Source: Bacteroidota bacterium
GTDB taxonomy: Bacteria > Bacteroidota > Bacteroidia > Sphingobacteriales > Sphingobacteriaceae
Direction of reading: 5' to 3'
NCBI GenBank assembly: GCA_023427985.1
Contig: JAEYZM010000023.1
Span: 1-25,250 of the forward strand
Length of the DNA stretch: 25,250 nt
Part shown: piece after piece, positions 1 through 8,171 of the stretch
How the letters are laid out: every line of letters starts with the position of its first letter
Position numbering within the stretch: position 1 is the stretch's first letter
The notes under the pieces: model-generated
Told to the model about the DNA's origin: nothing
Seen by the model: the letters and a program-made list of their open reading frames with translations, nothing else
Databases searched by the model: none
Position numbers and translations under genes: made by a program

Positions 1-368
1 CGCTTGAAAGGTAAAGTGATTTCATTCTGATGCATCACTACGTACCGTGCGAAAGGAACTGTTAAATCGTAACGCAATGCTTTTTCAGAAATTTCAAAAG
101 TTATTGCCTTAGAATTTTTATTTACAAGTTTTTCATTGTTAGCCTTCGCTAAAAAATCACCTGAGTTTAAAATTTTAAAAATCAATTGATCACCTTCTTC
201 TCCATACTTACCAGTTAAGGTCGATAAGTTTTCCATGGTAGGAGTTTCAATAGCTTGATAGCCGAACTTTTTGAAGGTACTTCTAATGGTATTGAATATA
301 TAATTTCTTCTTTCTACTTCTATCGGAGAAAAATCACGAGTTCCTTTTGGAATTGATGGCTTATTCAT
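1..368 (-). CDS. hisS: Histidyl-tRNA synthetase, N-terminal part (cut by window edge)
   Basis: Charges tRNA-His with histidine in the cytoplasm. Reading the minus strand from the ATG at 366-368 gives about 122 residues before the window ends. The protein opens MNKPSIPKGTRDFSP, the usual start of bacterial HisRS. Later come the class II motif 1 region (ETPTMEN, then KYGEEGDQLIFKI) and the start of motif 2 (ALRYDLTVPFARYV, ending at PFK at the edge), which binds ATP and the histidyl-adenylate. The start fits the family: nothing in frame upstream looks HisRS-like, and a hairpin-forming repeat lies just upstream at 388-431. It is the last gene of a minus-strand run behind the tyrosine phosphatase. 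The rest of the gene lies outside the window. Confidence 0.95.
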   Translation of the reverse strand, partial: MNKPSIPKGTRDFSPIEVERRNYIFNTIRSTFKKFGYQAIETPTMENLSTLTGKYGEEGDQLIFKILNSGDFLAKANNEKLVNKNSKAITFEISEKALRYDLTVPFARYVVMHQNEITLPFK

Positions 369-387
369 GGAGCAAAAGTATGAAATT

Positions 388-431
388 AGTACTAAAGTAT
401 CTAGTATCTAGCTACTAGCTACTTAAGTACT
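388..431. repeat. 44-bp near-perfect inverted repeat made of 7-bp units
   Basis: The segment begins and ends with AGTACT. Its outer 12-bp arms pair with one mismatch. After one mismatched pair, CTAGTA pairs with TACTAG around a 6-nt loop. The core (396-423) is two copies of AGTATCT followed by two copies of AGCTACT, so the inverted repeat is also a period-7 array. It starts directly after the phosphatase stop codon and ends 20 bp before the hisS start. There is no T-run, so it is not a standard terminator; an mRNA-processing or stability hairpin is possible. Confidence 0.8.
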
Positions 432-884
432 CTATCGAAATTTATCAAGTATCTTTTTGCAAGTCGCTTGAATTTCAAGAAATACAGGCTCAAACAAGGC
501 GTCGTCATACCAAGGATCTCTCACTCCTCTATTCTTACCTGGTTCTAATTCATTTAAAAATAATTTTACTTTTGCTTTATCAGCATCATTTCTAGCAAGC
601 TGTAAAATATCGTTGAAATTATTTTGGTCCATTGCATAAATTATGTCGAACTCATCGAAATCATTGACGTTAAATTGTCTCGCTCTCAAAAAACTCGAAT
701 CTATACCGTATTCTTTAGTTATTTTCTGAGTACGTTTATCAGGCGCTTCGCCTATATGGTAATTACTTGTTCCAGCTGAATCAATATGCCATGATAAACC
801 TTCTGCACTTACCATTGATCGCATCACTGCATCGGCTATAGGTGAACGACAAATATTTCCTAAGCAAACGAATAAAATCTTCAT
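432..884 (-). CDS. Low-molecular-weight protein-tyrosine phosphatase
   Basis: Cytoplasmic phosphatase of the arsenate-reductase-like LMW-PTP family, 150 residues, the usual family length. The P-loop CLGNICRS holds the nucleophile Cys7 and phosphate-binding Arg13 in the CX5R(S) signature. The general acid Asp123 sits in RDPWYDD near the C-terminus, the DP motif of the family with the aromatic residues that favour phosphotyrosine. No membrane or signal segment is visible, and the physiological substrate cannot be read from sequence. It lies between comA (76 nt upstream) and hisS (63 nt downstream) on the same strand. No tyrosine kinase or capsule gene is adjacent, so an envelope-polysaccharide role, common for relatives encoded beside BY-kinases, is not supported here. 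LMW-PTP is preferred over arsenate reductase because the complete DP motif is present. Confidence 0.93.
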   Translation of the reverse strand: MKILFVCLGNICRSPIADAVMRSMVSAEGLSWHIDSAGTSNYHIGEAPDKRTQKITKEYGIDSSFLRARQFNVNDFDEFDIIYAMDQNNFNDILQLARNDADKAKVKLFLNELEPGKNRGVRDPWYDDALFEPVFLEIQATCKKILDKFR

Positions 885-960
885 ACAATTATTGAATTTA
901 TACGTTTAGTTCAAATGCATAATTAAACACATAAATTTCTATGAATTTTCAGAAAGAAAT

Positions 961-1722
961 TTATTTATTCAAAAAATGATGAAAGGTATCACTTCTTAAG
1001 CCAAGACGTAATGTCTCCAATGGAATGACTTCATTCGTTGGTATGTTTCCGAGATTAACGTTTGCTCCTAAAAGTTTGATGAACCAAGTCTGTTGAACTT
1101 TTTGAGGTGCTTCCCAAAGAATTTTTTCTGAAGGTATTTTTGTTAAGACTTCTTGTACCAAACCTTGACGCACTTCTCCAGAATCCCTGTAAATACCTAC
1201 GTTTCCGCTTTCACGTGCTTCAGCAATTACATATTCAGAACCTGCTTCTAATTCGGCTTGCATCAATTCAATCCATTGGTATGGCGCCATAATGTTTGTG
1301 GCGTCTTTTGAACCTACTTCAGAAACTACCTTTACGTATTTTTTCAAATCTTTGATGTAGTCACATTTCTTTTTGTGATCTAGAATGATAGAACCATCAG
1401 AAACTTCTGCATACTCCATGTTGTATTTTTCCAACACCTTTTTATAATCGTCGTATTGATTTCTGATGATGAAAGCTTCAAATAAAGTACCACCAAAATA
1501 TGTAGGTATTCCTGCTGCTCTGTAGATATCTAATTTTTCTTGCAAAACTGGAGTCACAAAAGAAGTTGCCCAACCAAACTTCACTATATCGATATGAGGC
1601 CCTGCCACTTCAATCATGTTTTCAACTTCTCTCGGACTAAGTCCTTTATCCATTACCATGGTTAGTCCATGCGTTCTTGGTTTTAATATTCTTTCGGGTA
1701 ATTGTGATAAATGATAATGCAT
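961..1722 (-). CDS. comA: Phosphosulfolactate synthase (ComA family)
   Basis: TIM-barrel enzyme family that adds sulfite to phosphoenolpyruvate to give (2R)-phospho-3-sulfolactate, known as the first step of coenzyme M synthesis in methanogens. The protein shows the family pattern GLTMVMDKGLS near the N-terminus, then KFGWATS, GIPTYFGGTLFE, AEVSDGSI, and EARESGNVGIY in the second half. I take the ATG at 1720-1722 (253 aa). An in-frame ATG at 1767 would add 15 hydrophobic residues (MHNYVFPF...) that match no family start, and it lies inside a hairpin at 1746-1773. It follows a TPR gene and precedes the tyrosine phosphatase. Bacteroidota are not known to make coenzyme M, so the product probably feeds something else, perhaps sulfonolipid precursors; that is inference. 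Family assignment is strong, pathway is open. Confidence 0.88.
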   Translation of the reverse strand: MHYHLSQLPERILKPRTHGLTMVMDKGLSPREVENMIEVAGPHIDIVKFGWATSFVTPVLQEKLDIYRAAGIPTYFGGTLFEAFIIRNQYDDYKKVLEKYNMEYAEVSDGSIILDHKKKCDYIKDLKKYVKVVSEVGSKDATNIMAPYQWIELMQAELEAGSEYVIAEARESGNVGIYRDSGEVRQGLVQEVLTKIPSEKILWEAPQKVQQTWFIKLLGANVNLGNIPTNEVIPLETLRLGLRSDTFHHFLNK

Positions 1723-1745
1723 ATTTCTATTTAAAATAAACAAAA

Positions 1746-1773
1746 AAGGAAACACATAATTATGCATTTCCTT
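1746..1773 (-). terminator. Terminator-like hairpin between the TPR gene and comA
   Basis: On the minus strand AAGGAAA pairs with TTTCCTT (plus-strand arms 1746-1752 and 1767-1773), with an inner CAT/ATG stem and an AATT loop, followed by a run of six T including the end of the arm. It begins 16 nt past the TPR stop codon and ends 23 nt before the comA start. The stem is AT-rich, so strength is uncertain. It could end TPR transcription or act as an attenuator for comA. Confidence 0.5.
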
Positions 1774-1789
1774 CTTTATTTACAAAGGT

Positions 1790-3193
1790 TTAAATCATAT
1801 ATTTTTGAATAATTTGTAGGATGGCTGTATTGCTTTGCAATTGAGGTAGGTATTCGAAAATAATTTCATGTTTTTCGGGTGAAATTGTTAAGCCAGCTTC
1901 CAAATAACTGATAGCATCTTGATATTGACCATTGCTGAACAAATATGCCACCATACGGTAATACAATTCTGCAGCATCTGGATTCGATTTGATCGCTTCC
2001 AGCATACACTCAATTGCTTCACGCAATTTGCCTTGTTCGTAAAGTATAGCCGAATAGTCTAACCAAACTTCAATATCATTTTCAGTAATCTCCAACACTT
2101 TTTCATAAGCATCTTCTGCTTCCTTGAAATTCCCTAATTTATAATGTGAGTCGGCCAATGCAAACCAATAATCCGAAACATTTGGATCCAAACTAATTGC
2201 TTTGTTGTAGAAATGTAAGGACTCGTACCATCGCTCTTCGTAATCTAATGTAACTCCAATACCAAACCAAGCATCCGATAAGGCAGGATTCATCTTCACA
2301 GCTTTTTTATAATACGAACGCGCTTCGTCCATTAACTCCAATTTTTCAAAACACTCACCAATACTACAAAAAGTTTCAGCAGTCGCTTGCTCATATTCCA
2401 TGGTTTGCTTATACACTTCAATTGCTTCTGCATAACGCTCTAAATTTGCAAGTGCATTACCTTTGTTGAAGTATGCCGATGCAAAGCTATCGTTGATGAT
2501 GATCGCATAATCATAAGCATCAATCGCCTTTTCATACATCTCCGCTTTTGTATAGGCATTACCTAAATTATACCAAGCTGCAAATGAATACGGATCGTTA
2601 TCGATAAACTTTTTGTAGAAGTTAATACTCTCGTCGGGCTTGTCCAATATATCGAAACAGAACGCTAACTCATACAATGCATCGTAGTTCTGTGGATTGT
2701 ATTCCAATGAAAGCTTGAGGTGTTCAATCGCCTTATCGTATCGACCTAAATTTTCGAAAGCATATGCAATGTGCAAATGTATATCGTCTAGCTCTTCTGC
2801 AAATTCTATCGCTAGATTATATTGCTCAATTGCTTTGTCGAAAATTTCAAACTTCTCGTAAATGCTTCCGCGTATTAAATAAATATCCGGATTACTAGCT
2901 TCTAAACTTTCTGCTTTTTCTAAAATTTCCAAGGCTTCGTTTGCCCTGTTTGTTACCACTAACAATTGTGCTTGTTTAATTAAGAACACACTTGCATATG
3001 GGTGTTGTGAAATTGCATAATCCACCACTTGCAAAGCTTTGATGGGGTCGTTTTTTTCTATAAAGTAATCGATAATTCCTTCAAATGCTTGCGCGTCGAA
3101 AAAATACTGATCTTTATTACGAATCATCTCTTCGTAGCGCTCCACCGAAAACCTTAGTTCTTCGGAATCATCGTATTCAAATTCTTCGTCCAT
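1790..3193 (-). CDS. Cytoplasmic tetratricopeptide-repeat protein
   Basis: A 467-residue protein made almost wholly of tandem 34-residue TPR units, about 11-12 by eye. Typical units carry AWYNLGNAYTKAEMYEKAID and AYFNKGNALANLERYAEAIE, with the W/Y-G-Y-A-P spacing of the family. The N-terminus is very acidic (MDEEFEYDDSEE) and has no signal peptide or membrane helix, so it should be a cytoplasmic scaffold or adaptor. The repeats say nothing about the partner. It is read divergently from the M1 peptidase across a 166-bp region (3194-3359) that contains two small inverted repeats near 3228-3256, and comA follows on the same strand. From memory, TPR and ComA genes often neighbour each other in Bacteroidota; this would need a synteny check. 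Confidence 0.9.
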   Translation of the reverse strand: MDEEFEYDDSEELRFSVERYEEMIRNKDQYFFDAQAFEGIIDYFIEKNDPIKALQVVDYAISQHPYASVFLIKQAQLLVVTNRANEALEILEKAESLEASNPDIYLIRGSIYEKFEIFDKAIEQYNLAIEFAEELDDIHLHIAYAFENLGRYDKAIEHLKLSLEYNPQNYDALYELAFCFDILDKPDESINFYKKFIDNDPYSFAAWYNLGNAYTKAEMYEKAIDAYDYAIIINDSFASAYFNKGNALANLERYAEAIEVYKQTMEYEQATAETFCSIGECFEKLELMDEARSYYKKAVKMNPALSDAWFGIGVTLDYEERWYESLHFYNKAISLDPNVSDYWFALADSHYKLGNFKEAEDAYEKVLEITENDIEVWLDYSAILYEQGKLREAIECMLEAIKSNPDAAELYYRMVAYLFSNGQYQDAISYLEAGLTISPEKHEIIFEYLPQLQSNTAILQIIQKYMI

Positions 3194-3359
3194 ATTCGTA
3201 TCTCTTGATATAACGATTAATTATTTTCGATGTTTTGCATCGGCCTAAATTAAGCCATACAATAACTAGATTTAATTTCGTTATATTCTCTCTTTTTGTA
3301 TATTATTGTTTTTCCACAAGATTCAATAACTAGGCTAAACACTTGATTGATAGAAAATT

Positions 3360-6300
3360 ATGAATAAGCTACCCTGCAAGACTTGCATAACTATTTTCTT
3401 ATGTCTCTTGAGCATTACTGCAATTATTACTCCAAGCAAAGCTCAAAGTTATTTCCAACAAGAAATAAATTATAAAATAGACGTACGCTTGGACGATAAA
3501 GAGCATAAACTCATTGCAAATGAGGAGATAAGCTATACGAATAATTCGAATACAGAATTGACAGAGATTTGGATGCATATATGGCCGAATGCCTATAAGA
3601 ATGACAAATCGGCATTTGCCCAACAGCAATTGGTTAATAGGAGCACTAAGTTTGCTTATTCCAAAGAATCGGAACGAGGATATATTGAAGGATTAAATTT
3701 TAAGGTCGATGGTGAGGAGGTGGACATACAAGTGAATGAGAATTTTCCTGATGTAGTGAAGTTGATGTTAACGAAAGCATTAAAGCCCGGTGAGCGCATC
3801 AACATCAGTACACCATTTGTTGTAAAATTGCCGAACTCGTTTTCGCGTTTGGGACATGTGCAACAATCGTATCAAATTACACAATGGTATCCGAAGCCAG
3901 CGGTTTACGATATGAATGGTTGGCATCCGATTCCTTATTTAGATCAAGGGGAATTTTATTCTGAGTTTGGAAGTTTTGATGTGCGCATTACGCTTCCAAA
4001 AAATTATGTAGTGGGTGCAACTGGAGAATTGCAAAATGAAGATGAAAAATTATTTTTAAAACAGCTTTCCGATAAAACTTTAACAATAGATAGTTTCAAA
4101 AACGACAATACATTTCCTGCATCATCGGATACGATTAAAACCTTAAGGTATATACAGAATAACATTCATGATTTTGCATGGTTTGCTGATAAACGTTATC
4201 ATGTTTTACAATCGGAAGTTGAACTTCCATATTCAAAAAGAAAGGTGACAACTTATGTTATGTTCACGAATCGATATGCGAAGTATTGGAAGAATTCTAG
4301 TGCGTACATTAACGATGCCTTGTATTATTATTCTTTATGGTTGGGAGACTATCCATACAATTTTTGTACGGCAGTAGATGGGGCTTTGAGTGCTGGTGGT
4401 GGTATGGAATATCCAATGATTACGGTTATTGGAAGTGTCAATTCTGGAAGAACATTAGATCAAGTGATCACACATGAAGTTGGGCATAATTGGTTTTATG
4501 GAATCTTGGGGAGTAACGAACGTCAATACGGATGGATGGATGAGGGCATTAACACTTTTTACGAGAGCAGATACATGAAATTAAAATATCCAGCAAAAAG
4601 CATGATTTCCGATGAGGATACGAATGGATTCTATAAGATGCTAGGATTACAAAGTGTTCCTAGAGGCTACGATGGTTATTTGATTTATCAATATGCTGCA
4701 AGTAAAGGTTTAGACCAAGCAGTAAATACACATTCAGAAAATTTTACACCAATGAATTATGCTGCAGTGATGTATGTGAAAACAGGATTACTATTTAAAT
4801 ATTTAGAGCAATATTTGGGGACTGAACGATTTGATTCTTGTATGAAAATTTATTACGATGAATGGAAATTCAAACATCCCCAACCACAAGATATTCAAAT
4901 AGTTTTTGAGAAAGTTAGCAATGAAAATTTATCTTGGTTTTTCAATGATTTATTGAATACTACAGAAGAATTGGATTTTAAAATCACTGAATTAAAAAAA
5001 GAAAACAATCAGTACAGAGTTAAAGTAAATAATAAGTCAAGTTTAGCCGCACCCGTATTTATTGGGTCCTTTGACAAGGAAAATAATTTAATTGAATTAT
5101 ATAAAACTCAAGCAACAACAGCAAATCAGTTTTTATATTTCGATGCGGCGAATGTTAAAAAAATCAAGATAGATCCATATTATGTAATACCTGAGTCGAA
5201 TCGGAATAATAATACCATAAATACGAAGGGTGCATTTAAAAAAATTGAAAAGTTAAGTCTGAGACCATTCATAGGATTGGACAGGCCCGATAGAACAGAG
5301 TTGTTTTTTAGTCCAACATTGGGATACAATTCAAGCGATGGACTAATGTATGGTTTGGCATTACACAACTTTGTTTTTCCATTTAAGAATTTCGATTGGT
5401 TAATACTTGGTATGTATGGATCTGAGTCGAAAGATTGGGTAGGTACGGCAAAGATGAATTATTATTTATATCCTAAGTTTTTACAGAGTTTGAAATTAGG
5501 TGCATCCTATAACACCTATCATTATTACAGTTTTCAGTTAGCTACAAATCCGAATAAAGTTCAGGCAAGTAGGTTTCAACGTTACGAGTTAGAAGCAAAT
5601 GCTCAACTGAAAAAATCACATCAGAATTCGGCCATCAATAAATTTATTAGCTATAAATTCTTACATACGATAGCTTTGTTGAATGATATTACGAGAGCTT
5701 CCATAAATACCATTACGTCGGACAACAGTTCAAACTTTTTTAGTTTCGATCAATTGAATTATCATCGACTAAGATTCACTTATGCTTCTAGAGTAATTCG
5801 TAATCCTTTTTCATTTAATGCGTCCTATGAATTGGGAGAGACGTATGATTCGATAACAGCTCCTACTAAAGGAACCTATCATAAACTATATGTTGAGTTT
5901 AAGCAACAAATTAATTATTCAAAATCAAATAATGCCTTGCATCTAAGATTATTTGCGGGTAATATTTTTGCAGAAGATAAGTATAATGGTTCCTTCAATT
6001 ATTTTAATATTTCTGGAAATACAGATTATTCCTTTGATCGAGTATACTTCAATAGATCATTGGCATCGAACAATCAATTTTATATAGTAGATGGTGGATT
6101 TAAATCCGATGTATTGAGAAGTAATGTGCGAAGTATACTTGCTTTGAATGTAAAAGCCGATCCAATCGTAAAGAAAATACCACTGGGTCTATTTGCCGAT
6201 TTTGCAGTGGCATCTATTTCTGGGTTTAATGGAAGTTTAAACGATTATTCGGATGCTGGTTTTTACATTCCTTTGATTAAAGATTTCGTAGAGGTTTATG

Positions 6301-6437
6301 TTCCGTTCTACAATTCATTAGAACAGGATTTATTCTTATTTAATTCAAAAAATCCTGCTAATAATTTTAGGTTAATGTTGAACATTCCTGCGATGCAACC
6401 ATTAGAGTTTATTCGGAATGTGAGTATTTTAAATTAG
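3360..6437 (+). CDS. Exported M1-family metallopeptidase with C-terminal beta-barrel-like domain
   Basis: Zinc aminopeptidase-like enzyme, 1025 aa. Residues 1-28 form a signal peptide (hydrophobic ITIFLCLLSITAIIT, then SKAQ). An M1 N-terminal beta domain follows, then the catalytic domain: exopeptidase motif GGGMEYP (about 346-352), zinc motif HEVGH (His372, Glu373, His376), third ligand Glu395 in WMDEG, exactly 18 residues after His376, and a candidate catalytic Tyr472 in MYVKTG. All key residues are present. From about residue 640 to the end the sequence turns into alternating aromatic/hydrophobic strands (LMYGLALHNFVFPF, FDWLILGMYGS, ALHLRLFAGNIFA) like outer-membrane barrel proteins of the BamA/surface-antigen type. 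This suggests the peptidase is fixed in the outer membrane. It stands alone on the plus strand, with a 124-bp spacer before the aldehyde dehydrogenase. Peptidase call strong; barrel is inference from pattern. Confidence 0.92.
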   Translation: MNKLPCKTCITIFLCLLSITAIITPSKAQSYFQQEINYKIDVRLDDKEHKLIANEEISYTNNSNTELTEIWMHIWPNAYKNDKSAFAQQQLVNRSTKFAYSKESERGYIEGLNFKVDGEEVDIQVNENFPDVVKLMLTKALKPGERINISTPFVVKLPNSFSRLGHVQQSYQITQWYPKPAVYDMNGWHPIPYLDQGEFYSEFGSFDVRITLPKNYVVGATGELQNEDEKLFLKQLSDKTLTIDSFKNDNTFPASSDTIKTLRYIQNNIHDFAWFADKRYHVLQSEVELPYSKRKVTTYVMFTNRYAKYWKNSSAYINDALYYYSLWLGDYPYNFCTAVDGALSAGGGMEYPMITVIGSVNSGRTLDQVITHEVGHNWFYGILGSNERQYGWMDEGINTFYESRYMKLKYPAKSMISDEDTNGFYKMLGLQSVPRGYDGYLIYQYAASKGLDQAVNTHSENFTPMNYAAVMYVKTGLLFKYLEQYLGTERFDSCMKIYYDEWKFKHPQPQDIQIVFEKVSNENLSWFFNDLLNTTEELDFKITELKKENNQYRVKVNNKSSLAAPVFIGSFDKENNLIELYKTQATTANQFLYFDAANVKKIKIDPYYVIPESNRNNNTINTKGAFKKIEKLSLRPFIGLDRPDRTELFFSPTLGYNSSDGLMYGLALHNFVFPFKNFDWLILGMYGSESKDWVGTAKMNYYLYPKFLQSLKLGASYNTYHYYSFQLATNPNKVQASRFQRYELEANAQLKKSHQNSAINKFISYKFLHTIALLNDITRASINTITSDNSSNFFSFDQLNYHRLRFTYASRVIRNPFSFNASYELGETYDSITAPTKGTYHKLYVEFKQQINYSKSNNALHLRLFAGNIFAEDKYNGSFNYFNISGNTDYSFDRVYFNRSLASNNQFYIVDGGFKSDVLRSNVRSILALNVKADPIVKKIPLGLFADFAVASISGFNGSLNDYSDAGFYIPLIKDFVEVYVPFYNSLEQDLFLFNSKNPANNFRLMLNIPAMQPLEFIRNVSILN

Positions 6438-6535
6438 GATCATTTGGAATAAGAGAGAATATTCCCTGATTTAGTAGCTCTATCAGAGTTTATTACTGAA
6501 TATTTATTTCAGATCGTATAGGTATGAATTTTTTA

Positions 6536-6543
6536 TATTTTTG
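6536..6543 (+). promoter_or_regulatory. Bacteroidota -7 promoter box before the aldehyde dehydrogenase
   Basis: TATTTTTG matches the Bacteroidota TAnnTTTG consensus at all fixed bases and ends 18 nt before the ATG at 6562. No convincing -33 TTG is seen 19-21 nt upstream. Confidence 0.5.
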
Positions 6544-6561
6544 CGCAAATAATTAATTAAG

Positions 6562-8097
6562 ATGAACGTACAAGAAGTATTAAATAAATTAGGGATTAAG
6601 GATGTAAATAAAGGTGCATCTACAGGATATGAATGGTTCGATACAAAGGGTGAGTTTATAGAATCGTATTCGCCAGTTGATGGAAAATTGATTGCAAAAA
6701 TTCAGCAAGGAACCGAGAAAGATTACGAAGTAATTATTCAAAAAGCACAAGAGGCATTTAAATCTTGGAGAATGATGCCAGCGCCTAAACGTGGTGAAAT
6801 TGTTCGTCAGATTGGGAATGCATTGAGAGAAGAAAAAGAAACTTTGGGTTATTTGGTTTCTTACGAGATGGGCAAATCGTACCAAGAAGGATTAGGTGAA
6901 GTCCAAGAAATGATCGATATCTGCGATTTTGCAGTTGGCTTATCACGTCAACTACATGGTTTCACGATGCATTCGGAACGTCCGAGACACCGTATGTACG
7001 ATCAATATCATCCATTGGGAATTGTAGGTGTAATTTCTGCATTCAATTTCCCTGTTGCAGTATGGTCATGGAATGCAATGCTGGCAATGGTTTGTGGCGA
7101 TGTAGTGGTATGGAAGCCAAGTTCGAAGGTAATGTTATGTGCCATTGCTACTCAAAACATTGTTGCAAAAGTGTTGAAGGCAAATAATGTAGAAGAAGGT
7201 GTATTGAATTTAATCGCAGCTGGTTCTAAATATGTTGGAGATAATTTCTTAGAAGATAAACGAGTACCATTAATTTCGGCTACAGGATCAACACGAGTTG
7301 GTAAGCGAGTAGGAAGAATTGTTGGGGAGCGATTGGGAAGAAGTTTATTGGAGTTAGGTGGTAACAATGCGATTATTATTTCTGAGCATGCCGATTTAGA
7401 TATGGCATTGAGAGCGGTTGTTTTTGGTGCGGTAGGAACGGCGGGACAAAGGTGTACATCGACCCGAAGATTGATTATAAAAGATAGTATTTACGATTCT
7501 TTTAAAGAGAAATTGTTAAAAGCATACGCACAAGTTACTATCGGAAATCCTTTGGATACTAAGAATTTAGTAGGACCATTGATTGATACGGATGCAGTGA
7601 AAGCATTTACGAATGCGATTGAAGAAGTGAAAAAAGAAGGTGGTAATGTGATATATGGTGGTGAAGTTTTAAGTGGTGCAGGATATGAGTCGGGATGTTA
7701 CGTTAGACCTTGTATTGCTGAAGTGAAGAACGAGTATAAAATTGTACAAGAAGAAACGTTCGCACCCATTTTATATTTGATGAAATATTCGAACATCGAT
7801 GAGGCAATTGCGATGCATAACGATGTTCCTCAAGGTTTATCATCGGCAATATTTTCAAGAAATATTTTAGAAACTGAAAAATTTCTTTCACACGAAGGCT
7901 CGGATTGTGGAATTGCAAATGTGAACATAGGCACATCGGGTGCTGAAATTGGAGGAGCATTTGGTGGTGAGAAAGAAACAGGTGGTGGTAGAGAGTCGGG
8001 ATCTGATGCATGGAAAGTGTACATGCGTAGACAAACAAATACCATTAACTATAGTACGGAAATGCCATTGGCACAAGGAATCAAATTTGATTTCTAG
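6562..8097 (+). CDS. amaB: ALDH7-family aldehyde dehydrogenase (alpha-aminoadipic semialdehyde / piperideine-6-carboxylate dehydrogenase type)
   Basis: NAD(P)-dependent oxidation of an aldehyde to its acid. The best-known ALDH7 substrate is L-alpha-aminoadipic semialdehyde, in equilibrium with piperideine-6-carboxylate, in lysine breakdown. The 511-residue cytoplasmic protein is full length. Visible are the oxyanion Asn162 in AFNFP, the cofactor-binding WKPSSK (184-189), the turn SATGSTRVGK, the general base Glu264 in LELGGNNA, and the nucleophile Cys298 in GQRCTSTRRL. The combination of GGNNA and GQRCTSTRR is typical of ALDH7 rather than other ALDH classes. It is a single-gene unit with a -7 box at 6536 and a terminator at 8117. 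No other lysine-degradation gene is in the window, so the physiological substrate, and hence the gene symbol, is inferred from family only. Confidence 0.9.
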   Translation: MNVQEVLNKLGIKDVNKGASTGYEWFDTKGEFIESYSPVDGKLIAKIQQGTEKDYEVIIQKAQEAFKSWRMMPAPKRGEIVRQIGNALREEKETLGYLVSYEMGKSYQEGLGEVQEMIDICDFAVGLSRQLHGFTMHSERPRHRMYDQYHPLGIVGVISAFNFPVAVWSWNAMLAMVCGDVVVWKPSSKVMLCAIATQNIVAKVLKANNVEEGVLNLIAAGSKYVGDNFLEDKRVPLISATGSTRVGKRVGRIVGERLGRSLLELGGNNAIIISEHADLDMALRAVVFGAVGTAGQRCTSTRRLIIKDSIYDSFKEKLLKAYAQVTIGNPLDTKNLVGPLIDTDAVKAFTNAIEEVKKEGGNVIYGGEVLSGAGYESGCYVRPCIAEVKNEYKIVQEETFAPILYLMKYSNIDEAIAMHNDVPQGLSSAIFSRNILETEKFLSHEGSDCGIANVNIGTSGAEIGGAFGGEKETGGGRESGSDAWKVYMRRQTNTINYSTEMPLAQGIKFDF

Positions 8098-8116
8098 GTC
8101 TATTAAATAAATTAGA

Positions 8117-8150
8117 AAAGCCCCGTAAACAAATGGTTTCACGGGGCTTT
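8117..8150. terminator. Bidirectional rho-independent terminator
   Basis: AAAGCCCCGT (8117-8126) pairs perfectly with ACGGGGCTTT (8141-8150), and the stem extends inward by AAAC/GTTT across one bulged C. The flanks are T-rich on the plus side and A-rich on the other. It sits between the convergent aldehyde dehydrogenase and lipoprotein genes and can serve both. Confidence 0.9.
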
Positions 8151-8171
8151 ATTATTTTATGTTTGTTGTAT

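Noticed and set aside
1107..1292. Plus-strand open frame inside comA
   Set aside because: Low-complexity Leu/Phe-rich antisense frame with no recognisable features.
1723..1767. Longer comA start at the ATG at 1767
   Set aside because: The added 15 residues match no family start and are encoded inside a terminator-like hairpin.
3228..3256. Operator-like inverted repeats in the divergent TPR/M1 region (CGATG/CATCG and GGC..GCC)
   Set aside because: Stems of 3-5 bp are expected by chance in AT-rich spacers.
3273..3298. Promoter of the M1 peptidase (TAATTTCG or TCTTTTTG)
   Set aside because: Each has one mismatch to TAnnTTTG and lies more than 60 nt from the ATG, unlike the four better boxes.
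6446..6465. Terminator after the M1 peptidase (GGAATA/TATTCC hairpin)
   Set aside because: Only a 6-bp stem with an 8-nt loop and no T-run.
7703..8142. Several minus-strand open frames of 71-111 codons inside the aldehyde dehydrogenase
   Set aside because: They overlap one another and a well-conserved enzyme, with Cys/His/Phe-rich composition typical of antisense frames.
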